DNA of 64,000 bases from assembly GCA_032622095.1 (NCBI GenBank), contig CP136069.1, positions 1,238,001-1,302,000 of the forward strand. Reading direction: 5' to 3'. The position numbers and the translations under genes were made by a program. Below are positions 1-10,293 of the stretch, one piece after another. Position 1 is the first letter of the stretch. The number at the start of each line of letters is the position of its first letter. The DNA comes from Siphonodentalium dalli (Eukaryota; Mollusca; Scaphopoda; Gadilida; Siphonodentaliidae). The notes beneath the pieces were generated by a model. That model did no database searches. It saw only the letters and a program-made list of their open reading frames with translations, and had not been told where the DNA came from.

Positions 1-262
1 GTTCAAACATTAAAGAATTGAAAGCATCCCAATTACTGTTTAAACTTTGACAATTCAAATTAAACAATGATAACCGACTCTTGTCATCAGAAATCGTATT
101 GTTATATTCTTCAGGTGAGAAATATTGTGTAGAATCTAGCCCGCTCAAGGGATTATCATTTATATCATTATGCACATCAGAACCCATTTCATATTTATTT
201 ATGAAGTCATAATTTCCATTATTTTCTATCTCATCAAATCCAATGGTATTTTGATCAGCCAT
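1..262 (-). CDS. LINE ORF, N-terminal part with endonuclease start
   Basis: An open frame begins at an ATG (262-260) and runs off the left edge, giving about 87 residues with no stop. It starts MADQNTIGFDEIENN, is acidic and Asn-rich, and ends SLFNLNCQSLNSNWDAF. That last segment resembles the first beta strand of the apurinic-type endonuclease domain in CR1/jockey-like non-LTR retrotransposons, where a conserved Asn follows a hydrophobic strand. In the family this domain nicks target DNA for target-primed reverse transcription. The rest of the endonuclease and the reverse transcriptase would lie left of the window. The clade cannot be assigned. A host protein is possible but less likely given the motif. 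Confidence 0.55.
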   Translation of the reverse strand, partial: MADQNTIGFDEIENNGNYDFINKYEMGSDVHNDINDNPLSGLDSTQYFSPEEYNNTISDDKSRLSLFNLNCQSLNSNWDAFNSLMFE

Positions 263-1194
263 TAGGAAAAATAAAAAATGTAATGAGGAAAATTCTGGCA
301 GTCACTTGACTTACATAGATGTGATGGAGTAGTCTATAGGGCATCAGAGTCGGAATTCCATGAATAAACATTGCATAATTATTATCAACACAAGATATCA
401 TATGAAAATAAAAATAAAAATACTTCCGGTTACACCGCATTTAAATGACCAGTGGGCATTCTCACCTCTAGGGCTATACCAGAGATGGTTCAGAACAATC
501 GTGACCTGGTATAGAATCAATATGTTGGTAGCACTTAATGTGTTCAACTTAATAATGAAATCTGTCTTCGAATGCATATTTAATTGCATATAAAGTTATT
601 TATATATGACATTATTAATATTAGTACTGTTTAGTCAATTTGTGTTACGTAAAATTTTGAGTGAAAGTATAGATGTCTGCCATCAAAGTGGCAGTCTTCC
701 TTGGAATTCCTGTTTCTGACCAGAATGATTATTCCTTTCATTTGTTATATTATTGTCATCATTGATGTAGGAAATCAATATACATATTTTATTTTAAAGT
801 TTAACTATGAATATGTGGAGTAGCTTAAACTATTAATCATTAATATATTAAGTGATTTTACCCGTATATAATATTCCATTATAGAGCGACAGGTTAAGAA
901 TTAAATAGCATTTGAAAAGTAATGATTTGACCCCTGCATGATGGGAGCCGAACAAATGCATGACCATGCCGCATTAGTGCAAATCCCACCATAAAGGGAT
1001 TAACTGTCAGATTACAACAGCCAAAATTCTATATATATTCATGGGTACATGTAGGTAAATACTTATACTTTTTGATGCCAAACAAGTAATGATTGGTAAC
1101 ATCATTGTAGAATACCTCCCTCCCATCAGCTGGCGGATTCGAGTCAAGTAACATTCTTTCTCTGTTAATAAAAACTAAGAATATATTTCGAAGA
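263..1194. other. No recognised feature
   Basis: AT-rich sequence. No exon, structured repeat or intact ORF is visible; the small ORFs look like chance. Confidence 0.4.
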
Positions 1195-1409
1195 TACAGC
1201 AACGCCCAAAGCAATCGACCACCCAACCACAGCAGAACCATGAGCAACCCCTCAGGACAGTCAGAAACATGGCCCGCCGCCACCCATCGGAAATATCTCG
1301 CCGAGAACTTTCCGATGAATGGCAACAAACCACAACTCCGACCAAATCCCGAAAAATCACCCACAACCCCAATGCGGTCGAGGGTCAATCACTGGGCATT
1401 ACTGAGGGA
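1195..1409. mobile_element. MITE family A copy, heavily T-to-C substituted
   Basis: This is a full-length fold-back copy of family A. Compared with intact copies in the window (for example 54,244-54,460), about 30 thymines have become cytosine on the plus strand in both arms. I see no clear C-to-T change and about one A-to-G. The right end (GGGCATTACTG) is almost unchanged. The few G-to-A differences mostly match variants found in other copies. See the separate finding on possible adenosine deamination. Confidence 0.85.
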
Positions 1410-1411
1410 AC

Positions 1412-2152
1412 AAGTAACCCTACACCCCTTAACTCAAGGCCCTAATGTTAGACATAAATTTTGTATTTTAATATCTCAAATACTATATGATGGTAAAGGG
1501 ATACATTTTCAGCCGAAGCAAACTTAACCCCCAATGACTCCCCTTCCCGAAAAATTAGAAATGGAAGGGAGAGTTTAAGGGAAATTTGCCCTTAAGTAAC
1601 CATTGATAGAGAGACATACTTTACCCCTATGTCACAGTCCTTCACATGACGAGAATGCCTTCGTCAAAATTACCAAGTTTCGAGGAGATTTACCCACTTT
1701 CAAATATGGTTGAACTTTGGTAATCCCTTAAAATACTATTCAGGATCCAAAAGTGGTAATGCAAAATTGGAAGAATACATAATATTTCTGTTATTAAAAT
1801 GGTATATACCGGTACTATAAGAAATGGAAAGTGGAAGGACTGTTAAAAGGAAGTATAGCTCTCATATGACTCAAATGAACCACTGAAGAGGGGAGGGGGG
1901 CATTGACAATGATGAATGGCAATATTAAAGTCACCTGACCAATTCCAGAGAAATCTACCCACATCTCTGCCACAACTAAATGACATATATTTAACTGTTT
2001 TCACTTGTATGAAGTACCATAATTAAACAAATGTTCAATACATGTAGAAATAACATCGTAGGTATACGGTAGTTCAAGAATCAACAACTCTGCTACAAAG
2101 TACCATAATTGAATAAATGTTTGTCAGAATCAGCACTTCACATAGTTCAGAA
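1412..2152. other. No recognised feature
   Basis: AT-rich. A short phrase, TACCATAATTNAANAAATGT, appears twice (about 2,018 and 2,100), just beyond the 3' end of the neighbouring minus-strand ORF. Nothing else is supported. Confidence 0.35.
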
Positions 2153-2542
2153 TCAGCCGCTCTGATGAAGCACCCACTTCCCTGCTGCATTTCTAGTTTC
2201 CAGTACTACATTCACTCCTTGAACCCTTATTCTCGTCTTCTTCTGTTGCGTCGACCTTAGTGTATAAGCGATGTTAGCTAGATCACCTCTTGCTCTCTTT
2301 AGCTCCGGTGGGAGATCCGATCTGATGGAGAGTTTTGTTCCCTTTGTTTGATCTAAGCAATTTAGGACAGCTTGCTTATCCCGGTCGGTACCAAACACAG
2401 CAATTAAAGGATGTGGAGGTGGTTGTCGGCCCTGTTGATTGGGAGACTGCTTGTGCACGATAGGAAGTCGGTGACAGTTTACTAATCTTTCAACTATTTT
2501 GACAGCAGTTTGCTTTTCCATCTTCAGTGTGTTTATCGACAT
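2153..2542 (-). CDS. Possible LINE ORF1-like protein fragment
   Basis: A 129-residue uninterrupted frame on the minus strand. The region around residues 75-125 contains LPPELKRARGDLANIAYTLR followed by a short basic strand-like segment. This resembles the C-terminal domain of L1/Tx1-type ORF1 proteins, in which a [ILV]R.DLP.E...AR...L phrase begins the last helix. In that family ORF1 is an RNA-binding chaperone of the retrotransposon RNP. The N-terminal half (Pro- and Gln-rich, residues 30-45) is not diagnostic. No ORF2 follows. It may be a dead 5'-truncated insertion, or less likely a host exon. The ATG follows an A-rich tract, so the start is uncertain. Confidence 0.45.
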   Translation of the reverse strand: MSINTLKMEKQTAVKIVERLVNCHRLPIVHKQSPNQQGRQPPPHPLIAVFGTDRDKQAVLNCLDQTKGTKLSIRSDLPPELKRARGDLANIAYTLRSTQQKKTRIRVQGVNVVLETRNAAGKWVLHQSG

Positions 2543-2587
2543 GTAAATAGCCTGTTGGACAAAAAAAAAGTGTCCATTGGCACCGTA

Positions 2588-2661
2588 GTGTATTTGCCGT
2601 TCGGCCTCTGTGTCAGAGTTTGTAACTGCAGTTGAGCACCACGGCCGAACGGCAAGTACAC
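2588..2661. repeat. Inverted repeat around TTGCCGTTCGGCC
   Basis: GTGTATTTGCCGTTCGGCC (2,588-2,606) pairs with GGCCGAACGGCAAGTACAC (2,643-2,661). Related words (GTACACTG, GGCAATTATACC) continue to about 2,830. This suggests a small fold-back repeat. Confidence 0.55.
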
Positions 2662-2869
2662 TGCAAGTTCACTGCAACTGCCCTCGCAGTCTAATGGCAT
2701 GTACACCGTGGTTAGATTTCTGGTTTGTATTGTCTTTTTTCAGTTTGATGAAAGTACACTGTGGCAACTACACCATGCTGAATGGCAATTATACCGCTGC
2801 CCAACTGTAGTTAGCCGGTGGAGCCGCGGTGTAGTTGCATTTCGGCCGCGGTGGCAACCCTAACCGCAG

Positions 2870-3357
2870 TTTTGTCCAGCAGGGTAGGAACGAGTCATTT
2901 TGGGGTCATTCGGCCAAAAAAACAATGGCTGCCAGTGGCCATGTTGGATTTCAAAATTCAATCCATTAGCATGGGCTACAGGCTACATGTATACTGTTTG
3001 TCTGATCTGACATCATGAAATTTGTCATTTAGGTTAATATTAACATATAGATGTGTTTTAAGCCAAACTCATTGCAAAAACAGTCAAAAAGACTTGCCGG
3101 AAAAATATTTTTGAGCCGCTGTAGCAAATTTAGTGGGCAGGGCCAAACTTCAACACTGAGGCCTTTTAGGCCCATTTAGTTCCTTCTAACCTAAACATTG
3201 ACATGTAGAAGGGAACGAGTCATTTTGGGGTCAATCGCCAATAAAACATGGCCGCTGGCAGCCATCTTGGATTTTGCTCTTTGCATGACTAAATTGTTTG
3301 GCGCCGGCTACATGTTGTTCCTTTGGTCGGATCATTCTGAAAAATTAGTCATAGCTG
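2870..3357 (-). repeat. Satellite-type element F remnant, minus orientation
   Basis: Reverse-oriented monomers of the F repeat (GAGTCATTTTGGGGTCATTC, CAGCCATCTTGGATTTTG). They are interrupted by the TTAA MITE at 3,362-3,778 and resume with CATTGACATG at 3,783. Confidence 0.7.
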
Positions 3358-3361
3358 TTAA

Positions 3362-3778
3362 AGGTACTCAATCCGATCAGACCCTCATAAATTACTAAAT
3401 TATATTTCTTTGTCTTCGGGGGTACCCATCAACGCTCAGAATGATCAGATATCAATTTTTGAAGTTTTGTTATTTCTATTGTTTCTGGCCCAGAAACACG
3501 CCATCAAAAGGATGGTCTCGGTCAAAATTGCGTTATTATTACCACTTGATTTTAGAGTTATCCATCTTCGTCCGTTTGAATAAGTGTTTCTGGGGGCAAT
3601 TATTACTAGTAGTACCGGTACACATCTCGAGAAATAACAAACTTCAAAAATCAATATCTGATCACTCTGAGATTTGATGGGCGAGTTTCTCAACTCAAAT
3701 AAAATATTTTTTACCCTTGAACTTGAAACCAAAGAAATAGTAATTTAGGGGCGCTTAATCGGACTGAGTACGGTACCT
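3362..3778. mobile_element. Family N MITE, TTAA target
   Basis: Terminal inverted repeats start AGGTACTCAATCCGATCAGA on the left, with GGACTGAGTACGGTACCT on the right. TTAA flanks both ends (3,358-3,361 and 3,779-3,782). The flanks rejoin to the F repeat phrase AGCTGTTAACATTGACATG, which gives the empty site. The length of 417 bp and absence of an ORF fit a non-autonomous piggyBac-like element. Confidence 0.8.
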
Positions 3779-3826
3779 TTAACATTGACATGTGTGGTAG
3801 ATGTCTAAGAAGAATTTGGTTCTATA

Positions 3827-4335
3827 TCTCATACCGTATATATTTTGAAGACCTCTGTCTGTATGTATGTTTGTTTGTCTGTCATTGATACAAATCTACG
3901 ATTCTCGACCGATCGGGACGAAACTTGGTACGTGTGTGTAGTTTGACCAGGCGGTGGACGTTGTCGTATTGGCGAGCCCGTGCAGCGCATGCGCAGACGA
4001 GATCTCGGAAACGGGTGGAGCTATCGACTTGAAATTTGGTATGTGAATGTATCTTGCCCCGGATACGAATTTTATCGGGTCGCCGAGCCCGTGCAACGCC
4101 AGCTTCGCGCATGCGCAGACCAGATCTCGGAAACGGGTGGAGCTATCGACTTGAAATTTGGTATGTGAATGTATCTTCCCCCGGATACAAATTTTATCGG
4201 GTCGTCGAGCCCGTGCGACGCCAGCTTCGCGCATGCGCAGACCAGATCTCGGAAACAGGTAGAGCTATCGGCTTGAAATTTGGTTATTGAATAGCCCGGA
4301 TGAATAGCCCGGACAACGTCGGGCTCACCGGCTAG
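3827..4335 (+). mobile_element. Non-autonomous Helitron 1
   Basis: The left end starts TCTCATA after an A. The right end is a short hairpin (GCCCG...CGGGC), then CTAG at 4,332-4,335 followed by T. These are the rolling-circle Helitron hallmarks (5' TC, 3' hairpin plus CTRR, A/T host dinucleotide). The interior holds about three 122-bp tandem monomers (TCGACTTGAAATTTGGTATG, GCGCATGCGCAGAC). There is no RepHel ORF. The same element occurs reversed at 35,651-36,278. Confidence 0.8.
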
Positions 4336-5203
4336 TCTATTATATATTTTGGAAGATCTGTTTGTTTGTTTGTGTGTATTAAATCGAACTCGAAAACGGC
4401 CGACCCGATTTCAATGAAACTTGGTATGTGGGGGTATTTTCGGGCCAGGGGTAACAAAGGCCTATTGATTTTCAGATCCGAGGTCAAATCTGTTTTTACG
4501 CTGTGTTACGGGACTTTCATTTGAGTTCGGTGCTTACAAATCGATTCGAAACAGCGCGAATAATAAAATGCCAGTCATAATAATGACACTGTGAGAATCT
4601 TTCGTGTTTCCTCTTTCCAACGATATATAATGCGTATGTATCCGTTTTAGTTATCTGCCTCAATTATCAAGAAGAAGTGGTACTATCTTCCATCAGGATA
4701 AAACAATGCGTAACTTCTATGACGTCGTTAGAGGTCATAACGTTAATGCTTAACCGGCCGATGCATTTGACTGTTTCAGACGTCTTGGCGATATCTCGGG
4801 CACCGATGTTATTTTATCTTTACGTTGAAACTTGATAATTAATGAGCGTGTGTATATGAGGCGCATTTATATACTTGAGTGGAAATCAAATCGGGTTAAA
4901 CTGGCGGATTTTTACGGACGAAATTTGATGCATAGGGTATCTCTGTATCCGCTGGGCCGATTTTCCCGGTATCCGCTGGGCCGATTTCCACCATTTTTGG
5001 GGTGTTAGTGTTTGACCCCACCTGACCTTGACCTTCAAAATGGTCAATTCAAGGTCAAATCGGGTAAAACCGGATGGATTTCGACGGGTACTTTTGTTCG
5101 GGCACTGTGTTTTGGACGGGTCAAATCGTGACCCCACTTGACCTTGGCCTTCAAAATAGACAATTCAAGGTCAAAGCCCGGACGAAGTCGGGTCACCTTC
5201 TAG
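4336..5203 (+). mobile_element. Non-autonomous Helitron 2, abutting Helitron 1
   Basis: Starts TCTATTATATATTTTGG directly after the CTAG of Helitron 1. Ends with a CCCGGACGAAGTCGGG hairpin and CTAG at 5,200-5,203, followed by T. The interior differs from Helitron 1 apart from the ends. It contains GACCCGATTTCAATGAAAC and GGTCAAATCGGG-type repeats and no long ORF. Confidence 0.75.
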
Positions 5204-5221
5204 TATTGATATAATACCACT

Positions 5222-5372
5222 CATGTTGGTACTATCCACTCTCGGAACCTAAATGTTACCCACGTGACGGCATCACGTGGTAATTTGTTTGGTACTAGGC
5301 GATCTCGGAACCCAAGTGTTACCCACGTGATGGCATCACGTGATAATTCATTTGGTACTAGCCGATCTCGAT
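5222..5372. repeat. Tandem duplication with CACGTG palindromes
   Basis: Two copies of about 75 bp (TTGGTACTA...GATCTCGGAACC), each with CACGTGAYGGCATCACGTG. Four CACGTG E-box palindromes are therefore clustered within 90 bp. Whether they bind bHLH factors is unknown. Confidence 0.7.
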
Positions 5373-5379
5373 AAAATGA

Positions 5380-7220
5380 CGGCGTCCAGCCACTTCAAGT
5401 TGAGGCGATTGAGATTTTATTTTACAGTATATAAACAAATAACATCAGACTTAGATATTTTATGTTGGAATCGATCTCGGACTCGACTTACATGCTGTAG
5501 CATATGACGGTTTAGGTACGTTGTTCGCTCGCTGGGTGGATTTAAGATTAGGGAAGTAACTTCTCTGAAATTCATCAACATATTTTTTGTGGTGTGTGAA
5601 ATTGGACCTAACTGGCTTCTCAATAACCTGGAATATTGTCAGCACTGTGTGGATTATGGTTGTACATGGACGGGACAAGATGATATATATAACCTCCGAA
5701 AAAATAACAGGCGTTAACATTATTGAAAGCAGCAATTTTCGGTGAACTGAGACAGACCAAGTTCAAAAGTCATTGAGTGCAGTGGGGTTACATGTTGCAT
5801 GCACAACAGTATTATGAATTACAAAAGACAGATACTTAAGTTTCACATCATTATAAACCGCCCAATTAACTCACAAGAGTCAACCACTGGTGACTATGAT
5901 TACGAGACATCCAATTCTGTAGAAATTAGTCACAGTTATTACGTCACAGATCAGTCATGACTCATGAGTCAGTAACAAGTTTACGGAGTCTGCTATTCTT
6001 TTGATCGAAACGCCTGTGACGCTGTGATTTTGTTCTGATATATTTATGGAATGGTGGATAATCTCGGAGATACGGATCCAATTCTGGGACACATGTTAAT
6101 AACTGAATCAATCGCAAGCTTTTAGTAACGTACTACAGCTACGCTCTAATTAATCATCCCCTTTAACAAGGTTGTAGGGTGTTAATGACACCGGTTATAC
6201 CATACCGCCGTTCAACCATGGTCAAGTGGTTGATATGTGGCAACCGCAGATAATCTTTATACATTCTTATGAATAATATTTTGCGACCACTAATTTTTCA
6301 CATGGACACCTTGTAAACATCCAGTCTAGCTTTTCATCAGCGCCATGCACCATATAACTATACACAAAACAATATTTCAATTAATAATTTGTTTACGGTT
6401 TAATTAACATTAAAAGTTGGTCACTGACCGACATTCGCAACTACATGTACTCGTAATATCGGTGGCCAATGTCGTTGGGGGGGGGGGGGGGGGGGGGGGG
6501 GGGGTCAATTAGAGCTTAGCTGTATACCGGTACATACATGAACATGTAGACCATTCCAATGTCCAGATGCTTCATGTTCTTATCAAAACATGTCTGGCTA
6601 CATGTGTGGTTATCATTCTGAGCGATTCGGCCATTTCCGCTTTGCTAGGAAATAACCTCATCCATAACTGGAAACCATATTAGCGAAATTCTACATTATA
6701 TGGCTCTGGTGATCAGGCAATGCCATTGACTTGTTGACGCATAGATGCGAATGGAGAATAATTTATTAACTATGGCTTTACCAAACTTTATCATATATTA
6801 AATACATTAAACTCTCTTTGTGTTACATGTATCTTAGTATTTGTTCATTTACTGATACAGCGCATTGGAAGTGTACGATAAGCAAAACACTGAACACCGT
6901 GGCAATTTTTTTGGGAGAGTGATAATAATTCTGGTAACCCATTCAACATCTCCTTGTAGCGAGGACTAGTGAGCGCTATAGCGGTATTTTTCAAACAACA
7001 GTTTTAATTAACCAAAGTTAATGGTCTCCCCATTTTTGAGTATTTTGCTTATCGCACACTATTTACAAAGGTTTGGGTCGAGTTATCGCAAAGATTTGCT
7101 CCCCTGGCTGTGAATGACCAATCGGTCTATATTAGCATGTCCGGGCAATTATAGATTGATAGGTTGTTCACTCAGACCTGTTTAAGATGTCTGGTTTATA
7201 ATGTTCACAGAAGCCCATTA
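5380..7220. other. Mostly unique AT-rich sequence
   Basis: No supported gene. Contains a decayed family A fragment near 6,130-6,185 and a run of about 30 G at 6,475-6,504. Confidence 0.4.
5958..5971. promoter_or_regulatory. Overlapping AP-1-like palindrome
   Basis: TGACTCATGAGTCA contains TGACTCA and TGAGTCA back to back. A CRE-like TTACGTCA lies about 15 bp upstream. No gene is assigned nearby, so function is speculative. Confidence 0.25.
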
Positions 7221-7230
7221 TCGGCAAAAA

Positions 7231-7340
7231 GCCTTTGCGACAAATCTCAAACATCTTTGCGATAAATCGCAAAATATAATCACCCAGTACGTAGTCTGAG
7301 AGTTATCGTAAAGATGTTTGAGATTTATCGTTAAGGTTTG
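7231..7340. repeat. Fold-back repeat next to the gap
   Basis: ACAAATCTCAAACATCTTTG pairs with TAAAGATGTTTGAGATTTA about 60 bp downstream. Words such as GATTTATCGC recur. The 100-N gap cuts the downstream side. Confidence 0.6.
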
Positions 7341-7375
7341 TGTGTTTATCCCAAAGGTGTTTGTGATTTATCGCA

Positions 7376-7475
7376 NNNNNNNNNNNNNNNNNNNNNNNNN
7401 NNNNNNNNNNNNNNNNNNNNNNNNNNNNNNNNNNNNNNNNNNNNNNNNNNNNNNNNNNNNNNNNNNNNNNNNNNN
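7376..7475. other. Assembly gap, 100 N
   Basis: Exactly 100 N, probably a placeholder length. It lies just before a tandem G-rich hairpin array that is hard to assemble. Confidence 0.98.
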
Positions 7476-8428
7476 ATCAAATTTTGCTCATATAAAGTTA
7501 ATTTCTCGCCATTTCATGACTATATATAGCAAATTAAGCAATAAAATCATACGTTTAATTTTTGTCATATGTAGGTGCTGGGGTGGGGGGGAAGATACTC
7601 AGGCCTGGGTATCTTCCCCCCCCCACCCCAAATTCTTACTATTATCAAATTTTGCTCATATAAAGTTAATTTCTCGCCATTTCATGACTATATAAAGCAA
7701 ATTAAGCAATAAAATCATACGTTTAATTTTTTCATATGTAGGCGCTGGGTGGGGGGGGGGGGGGGGAAGATACTCAGGCCTGGGTATCTTCCCCCCCACC
7801 CCAAATTCTTACTCTATCAAATTTTGCTCATATAAAGTTAATTTCTCGCCATTTCATGACTATATAAAGCAAATTAAGCAATAAAATCATACGTTTAATT
7901 TTTGTCATATGTAGGTGCTGGGTGGGGGGGAGATACTCAGGCCTGGGTATCTCCCCCCCCACCCCAAATTCTTACTCTATCAAATTTTGCTCATATAAAG
8001 TTAATTTTCTCGCCATTTCATGACTATATAAAGCAAATTAGCAATAAAATCATACGTTTAATTTTTTGTCATATGTAGGTGCTGGGTGGGGGGAAAGATA
8101 CTCAGGCCTGGGTATCTTCCCCCCACCCCAAATTCTTACTATAATCAAATTTTGCTCATATAAAGTTAATTTCTCGCCATTTCATGACTATATAAAGCAA
8201 ATTAAGCAATAAAATCATACGTTTAATTTTTGTCATATGTAGGTGCTGGGTGGGGGGGAAGATACTCAGGCCTGGGTATCTTCCCCCCCACCCCAAATTC
8301 TTACTATAGTCAAATTGTTCTCACATAAAGTAATTTCTCGCCATTTCATGACTATATAAAGCAAATTAAGCAATAAAATCATACGTTTAATTTTTTCATA
8401 TGTAGGCGCTGGGTGGGGGGGGGAAATA
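7476..8428. repeat. Tandem G-rich hairpin array L, first block
   Basis: About six monomers of about 165 bp. Each has an AT-rich part (TTTCTCGCCATTTCATGAC) and a palindrome of a G-run, AAGATACTCAGGCCTGGGTATCTT and a C-run. The array is cut by an inserted element at 8,429-9,892 and continues afterwards. Open frames here run through the repeat and are not genes. Confidence 0.9.
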
Positions 8429-9892
8429 CCCTTGCAAAAAGAAATCCAAGCTTTTTTTAAGAAGTTTGGGAATCCTAGGAATTCATAGGATTTCCTAGGT
8501 TTGATCCAAGCTTTTTGAATGAAAAAATGTACTCTTCAGCAAAGTTTGGAAATCCTTGGTTGGAACCTTGGTAAAGCTAAGCAAAGCTTGGATCTAAGGT
8601 TTACCAACGTTGTCACATAAAGTTAAACCTTTGAAAAGCTTGGAAAAGCTTGGAAATCCTTGACTCAGTGTTGACCAAACCTTGGTAAAGCTGAGTAAAG
8701 CTTGGATCTAAATTTTACCTAACTTTACCAAGCTTTACCAAGGTTGCACATAAAGTGGGAAAAGCTTGGAAAAGCTCGGAAATCCTAATCAAACCTTGGT
8801 AAAGTTAAGTAAAGCTTGGAAATCCTTGGAAAAGCTTGGTAAAGCTTAGTTGTAGGTCACATGACTGGGTCACATGACTATGCAGACGTCACTGTTGTCT
8901 GTGGCAGCATTTTGAATTAACTGTTGCACTGAGTTTAAATCCATGTTTATCACAACCACTATCTACCTTTTCATTCCAAAGGCTTGTCTCTATCATTATA
9001 TATTCTCAGCTAATTTATCTAATTTAACTGTTTTATCACACTCCATATACCTCAGATCCATAAACATATACCTGTGAATATTATTCTATACATTTTACAG
9101 GGTATAAGGTACCATTTATCTCAATCTAAATAGAATAACAAAATTCTAACTGAAAAGTGAACTTTGAGATGAATAATATCATGAATGTTTATATGGCATG
9201 GTTCATGACTGTTGTAAATTTCAAGAGATTGTATCATTAATGATGATAATATTGTCAAAGTTGAAGCCTTTGCAGTGTCATTAGAGATTTTCACCTTTTA
9301 AATACAAAACAATTGCAACCTTGGTAAAGCTGGGTTACAACCTTGGCCAAGGTCATTTACAACCTTGGTAAAGCTTGGTAAAGTTAGGTTGGAAAGCTTG
9401 GTAAAGCTTGGTAAAGCTTGGAAAAGCTAGGCTGGAACCTTGGTAAAGCTTGGAAAAGCTGAGCTGGAACCTTGGTAAAGCTTGGTAAAGCTAGGTAAAG
9501 CTAGGCTGGAACCTTGGTATAGCTTGGTAAAGCTAGGTAAAGCTAGGCTGGAACCTTGGTAAAGCTTGGTAAAGCTAGGTAAAGTTAGGCTGGAACCTTG
9601 GTAAAGCTTGGTAAAACTAGGTAAAGCTAGATTGGAAACCTTGGTAAAGTTATGATTAAGATTTTGTAAAGCTTGGAAATCCTTGGATAAGCTCGGTTTA
9701 ATTTGCTGAGGTATTCCAAGGTTTTCCGAACTTGAAACGGGCCAATACCGCCCCAAGGATTTCCCAGCTTTTCCAAGGTCTCTAATCCTAGGATATCCTA
9801 GGATTTCCAAGGAATTTTCCTAACATTTCCAAGTTTTTATTCCTAGGATATCCTAGGAATTCCTAGGATATCCTAGGACATTTTGGTAAGGG
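8429..9892. mobile_element. TA-flanked element of CTTGGTAAAGC short repeats
   Basis: The ends CCCTTGCAAAA (8,429) and TTTTGGTAAGGG (9,892) are inverted repeats flanked by TA on both sides. The flanks rejoin to a normal L monomer (GATA CTCAGGCC), giving the empty site. The interior has two blocks (8,440-8,860 and 9,315-9,890) dense in AAGCTTGG, CCTTGGTAAAG and TCCTAGGA. A unique stretch without an ORF lies between them. A Tc1/mariner-type non-autonomous element is inferred from the TA duplication. Confidence 0.65.
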
Positions 9893-10190
9893 TACTCAGG
9901 CCTGGGTATCTTCCCCCCCACCCCAAATTCTTACTCTTATCAAATTTTGCTCATATAAAGTTAATTTCTCGCCATTTCATAACTATATAAAGCAAATTAA
10001 GAAATAAAATCATACGTTTAATTTTTGTCATATGTAGGTGCTGGGTGGGGGGAAGATACTCAGGCCTGGGTATCTCCCCCCCCCCCACCCAAAATTTTTA
10101 CTCTATAAAATTTTGCTCATATAAAGTTAATTTCTCGCCATTTCATGACTATATAAAGCAAATTAAACGATAGAATCATAAGGTAATATT
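9893..10190. repeat. Tandem G-rich hairpin array L, second block
   Basis: Continuation of the L array after the insertion, with about two monomers. Confidence 0.85.
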
Positions 10191-10293
10191 TTGACATATT
10201 TATGCTATTATTGGGTTAAGTTAAACTTCAAAATAACCACCAAAAAAACAAAATTTAATAGTTTTCTCGGCATTTCTTACCATAATAATATAA

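Noticed and set aside
3882-4290. Overlapping ORFs with AGVARARRPDKI on both strands, also at 35,683-36,210
   Set aside because: They are Helitron tandem monomers read in several frames.
9427-9810. 127-residue ORF with LPSFTKLYQGSS repeats
   Set aside because: Reads through tandem CTTGGTAAAGC DNA; no protein features.
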